Under the pieces are notes generated by a model. That model saw nothing but the letters and a program-made list of their open reading frames with translations, was not told the DNA's origin and made no database searches. From NCBI RefSeq assembly GCF_005938085.1, contig NZ_SMZK01000003.1, positions 62,001 through 126,000 of the forward strand: a stretch of 64,000 nucleotides of DNA. The letters are read 5' to 3'. Below are positions 53,546-63,866 of the stretch, one piece after another. The translations under genes were made by a program, and so were the position numbers. Position 1 is the first letter of the stretch. Every line of letters begins with the position of its first letter. This DNA is from Haloterrigena sp. H1. Lineage in GTDB: Archaea; Halobacteriota; Halobacteria; Halobacteriales; Natrialbaceae.

Positions 53546-54526
53546 ATGACTGATACGAATTCGACAGGAAATGCAAGTACCGAGCCAGCGGCTGACGGCG
53601 ACGCCGTTCAGACCGGAACAGTCGAACGGCTCTGTGCTGACATCGAAGCGAACGTCTCTCGCGTCATCGTCGGCCACGAGGACGTCATCGAACACGTCGT
53701 CACCGCCCTGCTGGGCCGTGGTCACGTCTTACTCGACGACGTCCCCGGCGTCGGCAAGACCATGCTCGCGCGGTCGATCGCTCGCTCGGTCGACTGTTCG
53801 TTCAGCCGCATCCAGTTTACGCCCGATCTCCTCCCGACCGATGTCACCGGCGTGAACGTCTTCAACCAGCAAACCCGCGAGTTCGAGTTCCAGCCCGGTC
53901 CCGTCTTCGGCAACATCGTGCTCGGCGACGAGATCAACCGCGCGCCGCCGAAGACCCAGGCAGCGTTGCTCGAGGCGATGGAAGAACAACAGGTCACCAC
54001 TGACGGCCAGACGCGGACGCTACCGACGCCGTTTACCGTGATCGCGACCCAGAACGCCGTCGAGCCGAACCGGACCTACGACCTGCCCTTCGCCGAGGTC
54101 GATCGCTTCATGAAGAAACTCCGACTGGGGTATCCCGAGCCCGACGAGGAGGCCGACCTGCTCGGCCGGACCGTCGGCGACCACCCCATCGAGTCGCTTG
54201 AGCCGGTGACCGACCGTGAGACGCTCGTTGCCGCCCGCGAAACCGTCTCGAGAGTGCAGGTCGCACAGCCGGTTCGAGAGTACGTGACGCGACTCGCCGC
54301 GTACACCCGCGAGCACGCCCACATCGGCGTCAGCCCCCGCGGAACGATCTCGCTGTTGCGCGCAGCACAAGCGCGTGCCGCCGCAACCGGCCGGGCGTAC
54401 GTGTTCCCCGACGACGTCCAGACCGAGGCCCCCGTCGTCATGAGCCATCGGATCAAAACGGCCGACCGTGATCGTGACGGGGACGCGATCGTCGCCGACG
54501 CGCTCGAGCGCGTCCCCATCGAATGA
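53546..54526 (+). CDS. MoxR-family AAA+ ATPase
   Basis: The 326-residue protein has Walker A VPGVGKT (66-72), Walker B with LGDEINR, Sensor I IATQN and the late PRGTISLLRAAQARAAATGR sensor II region. MoxR ATPases act with VWA/DUF58 proteins as chaperones. It overlaps the DUF58 gene by 4 bp (ATGA). Confidence 0.93.
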   Translation: MTDTNSTGNASTEPAADGDAVQTGTVERLCADIEANVSRVIVGHEDVIEHVVTALLGRGHVLLDDVPGVGKTMLARSIARSVDCSFSRIQFTPDLLPTDVTGVNVFNQQTREFEFQPGPVFGNIVLGDEINRAPPKTQAALLEAMEEQQVTTDGQTRTLPTPFTVIATQNAVEPNRTYDLPFAEVDRFMKKLRLGYPEPDEEADLLGRTVGDHPIESLEPVTDRETLVAARETVSRVQVAQPVREYVTRLAAYTREHAHIGVSPRGTISLLRAAQARAAATGRAYVFPDDVQTEAPVVMSHRIKTADRDRDGDAIVADALERVPIE

Positions 54527-55524
54527 GACTGACACGCCGTGGCTGGACCGTCGTCGCAACCGCTGGTGGAGCCGTCGCACTGAGCTGGCAGTTCGGCCCC
54601 CGGGCGCTGAACGCGGTTGTCGTCCCGCTGGTCGTCGTCTTGCTTGCCGGCCTCGTCACGGTCAGTCGTGCAGAGCGGCCACGCGTCACCCGCCAGCCCA
54701 TCGCCGAGGGATTCGTCGGCGAGCACCGGACGGTCGCGGTCACGATCGAAACCGATGGCCCGCTCGCCGCAACCGTCAGCGACGCCGTCGGTGAGGGGCT
54801 CTCGGCGGCCACGCGACCCGTCGCCGCGATCACGCTCGAGGGCGAGCAGACGATCACGTACGACGTCGAACTCGCGCACCGAGGCCGCCACCGAGTCGGC
54901 CCGCTCGAGATCGCCGTCAGCGACGTCGTCGGCCTCGTCGAGCGTCGCTTCGAGTACGCCGACCGAACGTCAGTCCTCACCTATCCGCGGGTCCACGAGC
55001 TCGGTCGGGGGGCCGTCGACGACCTGCAGGCGCTGGCCGGCGTCACTGAGCGCCGCGAGCACGAGACGTTCGACCACCTCCGAGAGTACAACCGCGGGGA
55101 CCCGCTGCGCGATGTTCACTGGAAGAGCGCAGCCAAACACCCCGACGACGGCTTGCTCGTCAGGGAGTACGGCGATGACGAGGGATCTGGTACTGTCACC
55201 GTCGCCGCCGAGTGTGTCGCTGGCCATGACGACGAGTTAGCGGCGGCCGCTGCCACCGTCGTGACCGTCCTGCTCGAGCGAGGGCTGTTGGTCGGACTCG
55301 TCGTTCCAGACGGGAAAGAGCCGCCGAAAACGGGCGGGGAGCACCATCGGACGCTCCTCGGCCTGCTTGCCGTCGTCGACGCCGGCGAACTCGACGAACG
55401 GACACGACGGGCCGCCGACGTGCTGGTTCGAACCGACGCGGACGGAACGACGATCGTCGGCGACGACCGCGAACTGCCTTTCGATGCAGGTGGCGCTGTC
55501 GACCACCCGGTGGTGACGACATGA
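54523..55524 (+). CDS. DUF58-domain protein
   Basis: The 333-residue protein has an N-terminal two-helix membrane anchor, a beta-rich domain (about residues 60-150) and the DUF58 signature [19 protein letters not shown] (about 187-205). It overlaps its neighbours by 4 bp on each side, in the MoxR-DUF58-transglutaminase operon. Confidence 0.9.
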   Translation: MRLTRRGWTVVATAGGAVALSWQFGPRALNAVVVPLVVVLLAGLVTVSRAERPRVTRQPIAEGFVGEHRTVAVTIETDGPLAATVSDAVGEGLSAATRPVAAITLEGEQTITYDVELAHRGRHRVGPLEIAVSDVVGLVERRFEYADRTSVLTYPRVHELGRGAVDDLQALAGVTERREHETFDHLREYNRGDPLRDVHWKSAAKHPDDGLLVREYGDDEGSGTVTVAAECVAGHDDELAAAAATVVTVLLERGLLVGLVVPDGKEPPKTGGEHHRTLLGLLAVVDAGELDERTRRAADVLVRTDADGTTIVGDDRELPFDAGGAVDHPVVTT

Positions 55525-57791
55525 GCACGGACGCGTCCGGACGAGCAGGCGAGCGACCGATCTCGCTCGAGACGGACCGAGTCGCCGACGCTGGGGCTGC
55601 CCGCTCGATCGCACTGCTCTGTGTGCTGGTCCTGACAGCGTCGTACGTGAGCGTCCTCTACGGGATCACGCAGGTCGTTGGCGGCAGTCGGGCACTGTTT
55701 GCGGTCGTCGTGGTGATGCTCGTCGGGGCGACGGTACTTGCACGACTGATTCGGCCGTGGACCGCAGCCGCTCTCGCGCTGGCGGCGGCTGGGGTCGGCT
55801 TCGCCTACTATCTCACGTCGGCCGGTGTCGATCCGAGCGTCGTCATTATGGCGGCCGACACGATCGTCTCGGATACCGTCGCGCTCGCGACCGGACTGCC
55901 TATTCTTCAGATGGTACAAGCGGGCATCTGGACGCTGGGGTTTGCACCTGCCCCCGTCTTCCTCTCGTGGTATCTCGCCATGCGAGGCCGGTACGGACTC
56001 GGTGTCGTTCCCGGCGGGGCCGCGCTCGGGTTTCTCGTGCTGACCGGCGACGCGGGCACGCTCGTCACCGTGGTCGGCACCCTCGCTGCCATCGGTGCCG
56101 TCGCCGCCGGCGAACTCGAGCACCGCGGTGGGTCACTCCGGCAGGCGGACCTGCTCGCGGCGCTGTTCGCGCTCGCCGTCGTCCTCTCGCTTTCGGTCAC
56201 GGTCGTTCCCGGCCAGCCGGCAGCGCCGACCCACCTCTCCCAGGGCGAGCCCGGCACGCTCGAGGCGACGCTCGATACCGCGCCCCAGCGGTCGGGGATC
56301 GCCGGGGAGGTCGATCTCTCGCCGGCGGTCCGGTTTACCGTCGAGTCGGACCAGCGGTCGTACTGGCGGACCGGCGTCTACGATCGGTTCACTGGCGACG
56401 GGTGGGTCCGCACCGGTCGGAGCAGCCGGTACGACGGCCACCTCGCGTCGCCGCCGAGCGACGTCGGGACGATCGAACAGACCATCACCCCCGAGACGGA
56501 ACTGGGCGTCATGCCCGTCGCGCCACAGCCGATCGCCCTCGAGGGCGACGTGACGCGGCGGACGACTGTCTCGCAACACGGCCAGCCGCGACCGGACGCG
56601 CCGCTGTCGGCGGGCGAGCGCTACACCGTCGTGAGTAGCGTCGTCGATTCCGACCCGGCAGCGCTTCGGACTGCCGGAACGGACTATCCCGACAGCGTCA
56701 CCGACCGGTACCTCCAGCTACCCGAAAGCACCTCGAGCGAGTTCCAAGCGCGGACCGCCGAGATCACGGCCGACGCCGAGAATCCGTACGAAACCGCGGT
56801 CGCGATCGAACGCCACCTCGAGTCGTCGAAGGAGTACTCGCTGTCGGTCTCCAAGCCCGACGGCAACGTCGCCGAAGAATTCACGACGGAGATGGAGGCG
56901 GGCTACTGCGTCTACTTCGCGACGGCGATGACCCAGATGCTCCGCGCAGAAGGGGTCCCGGCCCGCTACGTCACCGGCTACACGAGCGGCGAGCAGGTCG
57001 ACGACGATACCTACGTCGTCCGCGGGCTCGACGCCCACGCCTGGGTCGAGGTCTACTTCCCCGAGCATGGGTGGGTCCAGTTCGATCCGACGCCAAGCGA
57101 CAGCCGCGATGCGGTCCACACCGACCGGCTCGAGCAAGCCCGCGACGCCGGCATCGAGAACGTAGACACGGACGAAACCGACGACGAACCGTCCGACCCC
57201 ACTGGTGACGAGTCAATCGACCACTCGGAACCCGAATCCAACGAAACGCCCGGCCCCGACGACCCGAACGAATCGACACCGGCGGCGCAGGGCAACGAAA
57301 CGAACGAGACGCCGTCCGACCCCGCCACCGGCACGGGCGGCAGCGACTCGGCGAACGACGGCTCGCTCGTCACGATCACGCGCGAAACGGCGGCGCTCGG
57401 ACTCGTGGCGCTCGTCGGTCTCGCCGCAGGCGCGCGCCGAACCAACGCGGCGACGCGGCTCCGTCGTGTCCTCGGTATCTACTGGCACGGTCGCCGACGG
57501 GACCCCGATCGAGACGCCGAGCACGCCTTCACCCGTCTCGAGCGGCTGCTCGCCCGGCAGTATCGTCCGCGGCGGCGGTCGGAGTCGGCTCGCGCGTACC
57601 TGCACGCACTGTCGATAGCAGCCGACGCAGGCGACGCGACGCCGATCGACACGCGAACCGAACGCGTCGTCGACTACTACGAACGAGCGACCTACGGGAC
57701 CGGCGTCAGTCGGACGGAAGCCGACGAGGCGATCGCGATCGTCGACGACCTCGCTCGAGCCCAGCTTCCGGTGCTCGGTCGGCTTCGATGA
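55521..57791 (+). CDS. Transglutaminase-like membrane protein (TgpA type)
   Basis: The 756-residue protein has about five or six N-terminal helices (residues about 25-225), an extracellular region, a transglutaminase core with [27 protein letters not shown] (catalytic Cys), [22 protein letters not shown] (His, Asp), a Thr/Asp/Glu linker, another helix (about 615-640), and a DUF4129-like end. Role in surface protein processing is unproven. Confidence 0.9.
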   Translation: MSTDASGRAGERPISLETDRVADAGAARSIALLCVLVLTASYVSVLYGITQVVGGSRALFAVVVVMLVGATVLARLIRPWTAAALALAAAGVGFAYYLTSAGVDPSVVIMAADTIVSDTVALATGLPILQMVQAGIWTLGFAPAPVFLSWYLAMRGRYGLGVVPGGAALGFLVLTGDAGTLVTVVGTLAAIGAVAAGELEHRGGSLRQADLLAALFALAVVLSLSVTVVPGQPAAPTHLSQGEPGTLEATLDTAPQRSGIAGEVDLSPAVRFTVESDQRSYWRTGVYDRFTGDGWVRTGRSSRYDGHLASPPSDVGTIEQTITPETELGVMPVAPQPIALEGDVTRRTTVSQHGQPRPDAPLSAGERYTVVSSVVDSDPAALRTAGTDYPDSVTDRYLQLPESTSSEFQARTAEITADAENPYETAVAIERHLESSKEYSLSVSKPDGNVAEEFTTEMEAGYCVYFATAMTQMLRAEGVPARYVTGYTSGEQVDDDTYVVRGLDAHAWVEVYFPEHGWVQFDPTPSDSRDAVHTDRLEQARDAGIENVDTDETDDEPSDPTGDESIDHSEPESNETPGPDDPNESTPAAQGNETNETPSDPATGTGGSDSANDGSLVTITRETAALGLVALVGLAAGARRTNAATRLRRVLGIYWHGRRRDPDRDAEHAFTRLERLLARQYRPRRRSESARAYLHALSIAADAGDATPIDTRTERVVDYYERATYGTGVSRTEADEAIAIVDDLARAQLPVLGRLR

Positions 57792-57963
57792 GACGGCTGC
57801 TACTGACGGACAGACCGACGTGACGCCGGTCGCACAGTAGTACGAGAATCGAGACCGTCGCAGCCAGTGACTGTGAGAGCCCCACCTGACTCAAAAGAGA
57901 CCCACGCGAGAGCATGCGGGTCCCGATAGTGTTTAATATGCCCGTTTCATAGCAACGAACGTA

Positions 57964-58257
57964 ATGTCGGAAGTCTGCTCGACGTGCGGGCTGCCCGAGG
58001 AACTTTGCGTCTGCGAGGACGTAGCCAAGGGACAACAGCAACTCAACATCCGCATTGACGAGCGCAGATACGGGAAAGAGGTAACGATCGTCGAAGGATT
58101 CGATCCGAAGGACGTCGATCTGGATAGTCTCTCGTCGGATCTCAAATCGAAGTTCGCCTGTGGCGGCACCGTCGAGGACGACCAGATCGAACTGCAGGGG
58201 AACCACACCGGCCGCATCGAGGAGTTCCTTCGGGACCGCGGCTTCAACGTCGCCTAA
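57964..58257 (+). CDS. Translation initiation factor aIF1 (SUI1)
   Basis: The 97-residue protein has an N-terminal [15 protein letters not shown] zinc knuckle and the SUI1 domain ([19 protein letters not shown], then [22 protein letters not shown] and FLRDRGF). TATA-like TTTAATATG about 30 bp upstream of the ATG indicates a leaderless transcript. Confidence 0.94.
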   Translation: MSEVCSTCGLPEELCVCEDVAKGQQQLNIRIDERRYGKEVTIVEGFDPKDVDLDSLSSDLKSKFACGGTVEDDQIELQGNHTGRIEEFLRDRGFNVA

Positions 58258-58392
58258 TGCCCGCGATGCTCTGAGACGACTTCCGAGCCCACGACCGCGT
58301 CGCAGTTTTCCTATCGTTTTTTACGTCGCTCTCGAACAGTCGCGTCGGCGGCGTTCGAGGCGAAACCCTGCCAGAGAACTGCACGTGGACGA

Positions 58393-58758
58393 TTAGAACG
58401 GCGACTCACGCGTTGTCGACTCCGCGTCGTCCCCATCCTCGCGGATAAGGCCGAACTTCATGCCGTACTTATCGAGGCCACCAGCCATACTCTCGACGCG
58501 TGCATCGGCAGTCCCCTCGTAAGAGCCGATGAGCTGTGCAGCCTGGACGCTCGATTTGCCGTGCGGACAGACGGTGACGATGTGGTCGGCGTCCTCGAGT
58601 TCGTCGACCCGGCTCGTGAGTTCGTAAAACGGGATGTTCTCGCTGCCGGGAATGTGACTGTGCTCGAACGCTTGCTCGTCACGAATGTCGACGATACGAA
58701 CGTCGGCGTCGTCCTCGAGCAGGTCGTGGACCTCGTCAGTGGAGATTTCGCCGTCCAT
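58393..58758 (-). CDS. Rhodanese-like protein
   Basis: The 121-residue protein is a single rhodanese domain (DVRIVDIRDEQAFEHSHIPGSENIPF). The active-site loop reads CPHGKSS, with Cys in place. Sulfurtransferase or a related thiol role. Single-domain form, about the family length. Confidence 0.88.
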   Translation of the reverse strand: MDGEISTDEVHDLLEDDADVRIVDIRDEQAFEHSHIPGSENIPFYELTSRVDELEDADHIVTVCPHGKSSVQAAQLIGSYEGTADARVESMAGGLDKYGMKFGLIREDGDDAESTTRESPF

Positions 58759-58849
58759 TATCAGCGTGTTAGACGCGCGGACCTAAGTCAGTAAAGGTTT
58801 CAGCAGCCGACCGCGGCAATCCAACGACGAGCGAGAAAACCGATAGCGC

Positions 58850-59437
58850 CTACAGCAGACCGTCTTCTTTCGCGAGCAACAACCCTTCCAACGTCGCGTC
58901 GTTCGCTGGCTGCTCGCGGGCACGCTCAAGAGCCTCGTCGACCGGAACGGTCTTCACCTCCAGAAACTCGTTGTTGTCGAGTTCCCGCTCGCCCGGTTCG
59001 AGTCCGTCAGCGTAGACGATCGCACGATCGTGGCGCAAGACGCCGGTCGCGACCGCATACTCTTCGAGGAGCGCGGTACTCGTGGGCCGAAAGCCGGTCT
59101 CCTCTTCGAGTTCACGCGTCGCCGCCTGCGTGTAGGACTCGCCGTCCTCGACGATTCCCGCCGGGAGCTCGAGATGGGTTTCGCGGATCGTCGGACGGTA
59201 CTGTTCGACGAACAGGATGCGATCGACGGTGTCACGTCCATCTCCACCGTCGTCCGTGTCCGCGAGGACTCCACCGTCGATCCGCGCGACGACGACGACT
59301 GCAGGCGGCAGGTCCGCCCAGTAGTATCGTTTCTCGCTCCCATCGGGCTGTTCGAGGCGGTCGTACCCGCCGTCGTACCAGCCGGTTTCGTACTCCGTTC
59401 GCTCCTCGAGTAACTCCCAGTCGTCCGGTACGGTCAT
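58850..59437 (-). CDS. NUDIX hydrolase (ADP-ribose pyrophosphatase-type)
   Basis: It encodes 195 residues from the ATG at 59435-59437. NUDIX box: GIVEDGESYTQAATRELEEETGFRP, complete with RELEEETG. Conserved LPPAVVVVARIDGG and EQYRPTIRETHLELPAG. ADP-ribose or similar nucleoside diphosphate linked substrate. Confidence 0.9.
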   Translation of the reverse strand: MTVPDDWELLEERTEYETGWYDGGYDRLEQPDGSEKRYYWADLPPAVVVVARIDGGVLADTDDGGDGRDTVDRILFVEQYRPTIRETHLELPAGIVEDGESYTQAATRELEEETGFRPTSTALLEEYAVATGVLRHDRAIVYADGLEPGERELDNNEFLEVKTVPVDEALERAREQPANDATLEGLLLAKEDGLL

Positions 59438-59506
59438 CGGCAAACGATAGGGGCTCGAGCGGATAAGATGTGTGGTCGTGTCATCAACGGCGGTTCCGTC
59501 ACACTG

Positions 59507-59917
59507 TTAGACGAGGTCCCGATACAGCCGTCCGAACGCCTGTCGGCGGAGCGTCGCGACCGCTGCTGCTTCCTCGTTCTGGAACGTCGCTGCGACGGCT
59601 TCATCGTTCGGCCCCACATGCCAGACGACGTGATTGACGGCCTCGTGACCGACCGTCGTCACTTCGCCGTCGTAGGTTTCGCGCCAGTCCTCGAACTCCG
59701 CACGGGTACCGACGTAGACCTCGAGTAAGCTCGCGAAAAGCGCGTCGCGTGCGGTTTCGACGACATCGCCAGTGACGCGCTCGTCGTACTCCTCGCGGTC
59801 GAACGCCATCGCCTTCGCGACCTCGCGGACGACCGTCTGAGCTGCGGGACCGACGGCGTCGTACGTCGCTCGCGCGTCCTCGTCCGACTCGAAGGCAAAC
59901 GTCCCCTCGGTGTGCAT
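59507..59917 (-). CDS. DUF5809 protein
   Basis: The 136-residue protein has the pattern of the haloarchaeal DUF5809 family (TEGTFAFESDEDARATYDAVGPAAQTVVREVAKAMAF...). Helical and acidic. It is next to a DUF5810 gene on the same strand, a conserved pair. Function unknown. Confidence 0.85.
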   Translation of the reverse strand: MHTEGTFAFESDEDARATYDAVGPAAQTVVREVAKAMAFDREEYDERVTGDVVETARDALFASLLEVYVGTRAEFEDWRETYDGEVTTVGHEAVNHVVWHVGPNDEAVAATFQNEEAAAVATLRRQAFGRLYRDLV

Positions 59918-59942
59918 ATCAGTCCAGTCGGACGAGTGGTAG

Positions 59943-60332
59943 TTACGCGTTTTCGTTCTCGTCGCCGTTGCTCTCGCGTTCCGTCTGCATCTCGCGGGTC
60001 AATTCGGCGGCCTCCTCGAGGACGCCCTGGGTCTCGGCGGTCATCGACCCACGGCCGGGCTGGCGGCTCTGGCGTGCGATTCCCTCCTCGAGCGAGTCGG
60101 GGCGGCCGTGATCGTGACCGCTCGCCTCGAACTCGGGCGTGTCGATTTCCTGGGCGTGTGGGCGAACGCGTTCGCCGAGTTCCTCCGGCGTGCAGTCGCT
60201 CCAGTCGGGCGCGTGCTCTGCGAGCCACTCGCGGTGGTCCTCGCGACCGAGCGATGCGGTGATCGCGAGGTGGTTCGCGAGGTGTACTGCGTCTGCCTCC
60301 TCGGTGTCACAGACCGGACAGGCGTATCCCAT
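59943..60332 (-). CDS. DUF5810 protein
   Basis: It encodes 129 residues from the ATG at 60330-60332. YACPVCDTEEADAVHLANHLAIT is a C2H2-like zinc finger. Rest is acidic and helical. Pair with DUF5809. Function unknown. Confidence 0.85.
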   Translation of the reverse strand: MGYACPVCDTEEADAVHLANHLAITASLGREDHREWLAEHAPDWSDCTPEELGERVRPHAQEIDTPEFEASGHDHGRPDSLEEGIARQSRQPGRGSMTAETQGVLEEAAELTREMQTERESNGDENENA

Positions 60333-60375
60333 ACTCACTCGTACGACTCCGGACGCTAAAACGTCCCGCAACCCG

Positions 60376-60849
60376 CTATCCCAGTTCCCGGATCATCACG
60401 GTCGCATCCTCGCCGTTGGCATAATAGCTAGAAACTCGCCGAAGCGGCTCGAAGCCGAACTCCCGGTACAGCCGTTTCGCCCCGTCGTTCGACCGCCGCA
60501 CCTCGAGTTTGACCGTGTCAGCACCGTGGGCCGCGAGCACGCCGAGCGCTCGGGAGAGCAACGTGGAGGCGACGCCCGTCCGACGGTGGTCAGGGTGGAC
60601 GGCGATGTCTTTGATATGTCCGAGCGCGCGGCCGATCTGCTGTGTGACGTCGGCGACGACGTATCCGGCGATCCTTCCGTCGATTTCGGCGACGAGAAAG
60701 CCAGGCTCGCCGAGGAACCGCTCGAAAGCGTCGTACGGCCAAGCCTGCGAGAAGGAGGCGTTCTCGATGCGAACGATTGCAAGGAGATCCACACGCTCCG
60801 CGGGCCTGATCGACACCGCCTCGCCGTCCTCGGGTGCGGGGGTCGTCAC
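60376..60849 (-). CDS. rimI: Ribosomal-protein-alanine N-acetyltransferase (RimI-like)
   Basis: It encodes 157 residues from a GTG at 60847-60849 (an earlier GTG at 60862-60864 is possible). GNAT motifs: YVVADVT, IKDIAVHPDHRRTGVASTLLSRAL (acetyl-CoA loop), KLEVRRSNDGAKRLYREFGF. Acetylates protein N-termini, as RimI/Ard1-type. Confidence 0.88.
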   Translation of the reverse strand: MTTPAPEDGEAVSIRPAERVDLLAIVRIENASFSQAWPYDAFERFLGEPGFLVAEIDGRIAGYVVADVTQQIGRALGHIKDIAVHPDHRRTGVASTLLSRALGVLAAHGADTVKLEVRRSNDGAKRLYREFGFEPLRRVSSYYANGEDATVMIRELG

Positions 60850-61068
60850 ACGCGAAGCTAACACACCGAACAGTAAAAGCCGTGCGCGTCGCGGCAGGAC
60901 CGTTCGCGGGCCTGGATTCTCCGAGGGGTCGGTGAAAACGGTCCCGCCCCTACTCGTCGGCTTGCTACTCGTCGTCGTTCTCGTCGATTTCGATCGCCAG
61001 CTCCTCGTCTTGGGTGCCGCCGTACTGGGACTGTTCGTCCTTGGAACCGATGTCGTCAGTTACCGGAA

Positions 61069-61563
61069 TTACTCAGCGGGGATCGCGTCCATCTCGAACG
61101 TCTCGGTGAGTTCTTTCAGTTCGTCGAGGGCGTCTTGCTCCTCACGAAGGTTCTGCTCGAGCAGATCGGCCGCCTCGTCCATCCCGAGTTGATCCGCGAG
61201 CGGGATCAGGTTCCCGTAGGCAGCGATCTCGTAATGTTCGGTCTTCTCGGCGGCCGCCATGTTGTGATAGTCCATCACCTCCTGGGACGGATCCATCGAC
61301 GTGAACTCCTCGTGCTCTTCGATAAGTCCCTCGATACCCTCACACTCCTCTTTTTCGGGTGGCTCGCCGAACATCTCGAAGACCTCCTCGAGCCGGTCGA
61401 TGTGACCGTGGGTCTCCTCGCGGTGCTCTGAAAACGCCTGCGCGATCTCGTCGTGGTCGGTGTGTTCCTCGAGTTCGTCGAGTGCGTCGAGCAACTGATG
61501 CTCGGCGTGGTAGATGTCTTCGAGATTGTGCTCGAACAACTCCTGAATCGTCTCCATGCTCAT
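61069..61563 (-). CDS. DUF892/YciE-like ferritin-type protein
   Basis: The 164-residue four-helix protein has the DUF892 pattern: LFEHNLEDIYHAEHQLLDAL, EHREETHGHIDRLEEVFEMFG, AAAEKTEHYEIAAYGNLIPLADQLG. Possible metal-binding Glu and His positions. It is linked to stress in bacteria. Confidence 0.88.
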   Translation of the reverse strand: MSMETIQELFEHNLEDIYHAEHQLLDALDELEEHTDHDEIAQAFSEHREETHGHIDRLEEVFEMFGEPPEKEECEGIEGLIEEHEEFTSMDPSQEVMDYHNMAAAEKTEHYEIAAYGNLIPLADQLGMDEAADLLEQNLREEQDALDELKELTETFEMDAIPAE

Positions 61564-62331
61564 GTGTGACCAGTCGACCGTTCGCCGGCCGGGTGAAAAA
61601 GACGAGAGCCTGCGAGGTCAAGCGACTATGACGCCGTTTCGGTCCACCAGTAGCTCCGTTCCAGCCGGGATTCGAGGGTGCTCCGACGATCAGTGCTCAG
61701 CACGGAGTCGTGTGGGTCTTAATCAGTGTCGCGCGGCCGCGCGCCAACCCGACGAATCGCCGCATCGGAGTCGTTCGAGCAGTATCCGGTTCGAATTCGG
61801 ACCCAACTAGCGTCAGAGACGCTTTTCAGCCCCATCGGTCGTGGTATTCAGCCACACGATCCGCCGCAACGAGTGCCCCATCTAGCGGACGATGTTGCCA
61901 CATCCGGGCTGGTAGCGAGCGCCTGCTTACTCGAAGCAACTGCGTGCCGTGAAGGGTCACACGCCACGAACGGCGACGGTCATCGTCGCGTTCCGACAGC
62001 GGTCAGAGAATGTACACACTGAGACGACCGAAACAGCGCGACACGGCTATCTCGAGCGGCGACACAATTCCGGGCAGCATCGCGTTCTGGGCTGTCTACG
62101 TGGCTCGAACGACCAGTTGACCGCTAGCCACTCTTTTTCGTCTCAAAAGGAGGCCTCACGGTAGATTCTGGTTCTCGCGTCGGTCTGCTCGCCTGCGAAA
62201 CCGGATCGATACGCTGGAGGTCGAACGCGTCACTTGTCGGAGATAGCGGCATAATAGACCCATAAGACAGAGCACGGGTATCTCTTGCAGCCGAAACGAT
62301 ACTTATGCTGGCGGGGTTCGAAGCGCCGTTG
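61564..62331. other. Long intergenic stretch, no gene seen
   Basis: The 768 bp between the DUF892 gene and the next small gene show several short frames, but these are Arg/Ser-rich, overlap each other and lack haloarchaeal acidic composition. A TATA-like ATACTTATG at about 62300-62308, 25 bp before the ATG at 62332, gives a promoter for the next gene. Confidence 0.5.
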
Positions 62332-62472
62332 ATGACTGACGTAGCTGAATGCAACCCAGAGCCGGTCGAACAAGAACCGACAGAACGCGATGACGCGCAC
62401 CTCGCCGACATCGAAGAGGGGGCCGGCTGTACGGAAATCTGGGAGCACCTCGCCGAGAAGCGCGAGGAGTAA
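62332..62472 (+). CDS. Small haloarchaeal protein
   Basis: The 46-residue acidic protein ends with AHLADIEEGAGCTEIWEHLAEKREE, a pattern repeated in short haloarchaeal proteins. Start 25 bp after the TATA-like box, so leaderless. Function unknown. Confidence 0.7.
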   Translation: MTDVAECNPEPVEQEPTERDDAHLADIEEGAGCTEIWEHLAEKREE

Positions 62473-62526
62473 CATCTCTCTCGTCCAGACAATGAGCTTT
62501 TTGATGCGAGCCACCTATCCAGGTTT

Positions 62527-63222
62527 ATGACCGATAATCGACCCGGTGATGATTCGCACCACCGCGGCGACAACGGTCGATCGATTCCGACGGACCGTGA
62601 ATCACCCGTCGGCGCACCAGTTATCCGGGGCGACGAATCGGTCACCGGAACCCGCGCCCGAGAAGCCGTTCAGTTCGACCCCGACGACCCCGACAGTCTC
62701 GCTGACGCAGCCGAAACCGTCCGCCAGTTCGCTGCTGGCAAAACTGCTGACGACCACCTCTATATGCTCCGCGGCGCGGCCGCCTGTGCCGCCCTCGTCC
62801 GTGGCGAAGGGTCGTACAAGGTTGCCGCCGAACGTGTCGGTGGTGAGACAACCGTCTCGTTCATCCGCAAGTGGGCTCGCGTCCACGACCTTCCGCGGTC
62901 GGTCCGCAAACAGGTCGCGCTCGGCCGGATCGCACCGACCGCTGCCAAACACATCGCTCGTGTCGGCGGCGAAGCACGACTGTTGCTCGCATGGGCGACC
63001 CTCGATGGAGAACTCACCGTCCGTGATGTCCGCAGTATCGCCAGTCAGGTCAACGACGGCATACCGATCGAACAGGCGCTCGTCGAACACGACGTCGTAC
63101 TCGGCGAACTGGAACTCACCCTCTCGCCGACGACCTACCGCGACCTTCGGCGACGTGCGTCTATCGAAGGCGTTGATCCGGGCCAGCTCGTCACGGAGGC
63201 ACTCGATCACTACTTCGAATGA
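62527..63222 (+). CDS. ParB-like/DUF7119-type HTH protein
   Basis: The 231-residue protein has an acidic tail at the N-terminus (about residues 1-50), a helical domain including RGAAACAALVRGEGSYKVAAERVGG and TVSFIRKWARVHDLPRSVRKQVALGRIAPTAAKHIARVGGEA, which resembles the KorB/ParB-type HTH. The end is a short helix segment. Just upstream of the tRNA-Lys gene. Role in segregation or regulation is inferred. Confidence 0.75.
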   Translation: MTDNRPGDDSHHRGDNGRSIPTDRESPVGAPVIRGDESVTGTRAREAVQFDPDDPDSLADAAETVRQFAAGKTADDHLYMLRGAAACAALVRGEGSYKVAAERVGGETTVSFIRKWARVHDLPRSVRKQVALGRIAPTAAKHIARVGGEARLLLAWATLDGELTVRDVRSIASQVNDGIPIEQALVEHDVVLGELELTLSPTTYRDLRRRASIEGVDPGQLVTEALDHYFE

Positions 63223-63284
63223 CGGGCTCGGCGCCGACCGAGAAAGAAACGTTTAACCGGTCCTCCCCAAAAGAGAGAACTACA

Positions 63285-63335
<51 letters not shown>

Positions 63336-63358
<23 letters not shown>

Positions 63359-63484
63359 CTTTTGCGACGAACACTTTTGTGAGGAGCAAAGCGACCACCA
63401 TGATTTGAACGCAGGGAGAGCACCGTCTCGCGAACGGAGTAAGCGAGGAAGCGATCAACCGTGTGTTCAAATCGCGCCCGGCCC
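63336..63484 (+). repeat. Duplicate of tRNA-Lys 3' end (att-like)
   Basis: The 22-bp GTGTTCAAATCGCGCCCGGC plus CC at 63336-63357 is repeated exactly at 63463-63484, 105 bp apart. This is the form left when an element integrates into a tRNA 3' end. A reverse-oriented GTTCAAATC lies at 63401-63411 (as GATTTGAAC). Only the scar is seen; no integrase in the window. Confidence 0.65.
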
Positions 63485-63790
63485 CTTTCCTATCGCGACC
63501 AAACTCGCAAGCACTCGGTAACGAAACCAGTCACACAGCCCCGGTCTCAACGTCAGGCCGTTGTGCAGACTCTTGAGTCGATTGTCGCGCTGCTGTGCTC
63601 GAGTACGGACAAATACATCGCATGAAAGGCCATATCAACCGATTCGGTCGGTTCGGGGAACTCATCAGTGCCGTCGTACACGGGACACATTCGGTTGGCG
63701 GGGATCTTCTCAAGAGCGATACATAGCGCCTCGAAATTGGAGAGGCATTTCTACGATCTAATAGTCTTGGACTTCCGGATAACGTGTGAG

Positions 63791-63866
63791 AGCCAAGGGC
63801 CGGATTTGAACCGGCGATGGGCGGCTCTGCAGGCCGCTGCGTTCGGCCGGACTCTGCCACCTTGGC
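63791..63866 (-). tRNA. trnC: tRNA-Cys (GCA)
   Basis: On the minus strand the acceptor GCCAAGG pairs with CCTTGGC, with discriminator U. Anticodon loop CTGCAGA with anticodon GCA, T-arm GGTTCAAATCC. 76 nt without intron. It is 430 bp from tRNA-Lys on the opposite strand. Confidence 0.93.

Noticed and set aside
60951..61066. Acidic minus-strand frame downstream of the DUF892 gene
   Set aside because: There is no ATG, GTG or TTG start in frame before an upstream stop; composition alone is not enough.
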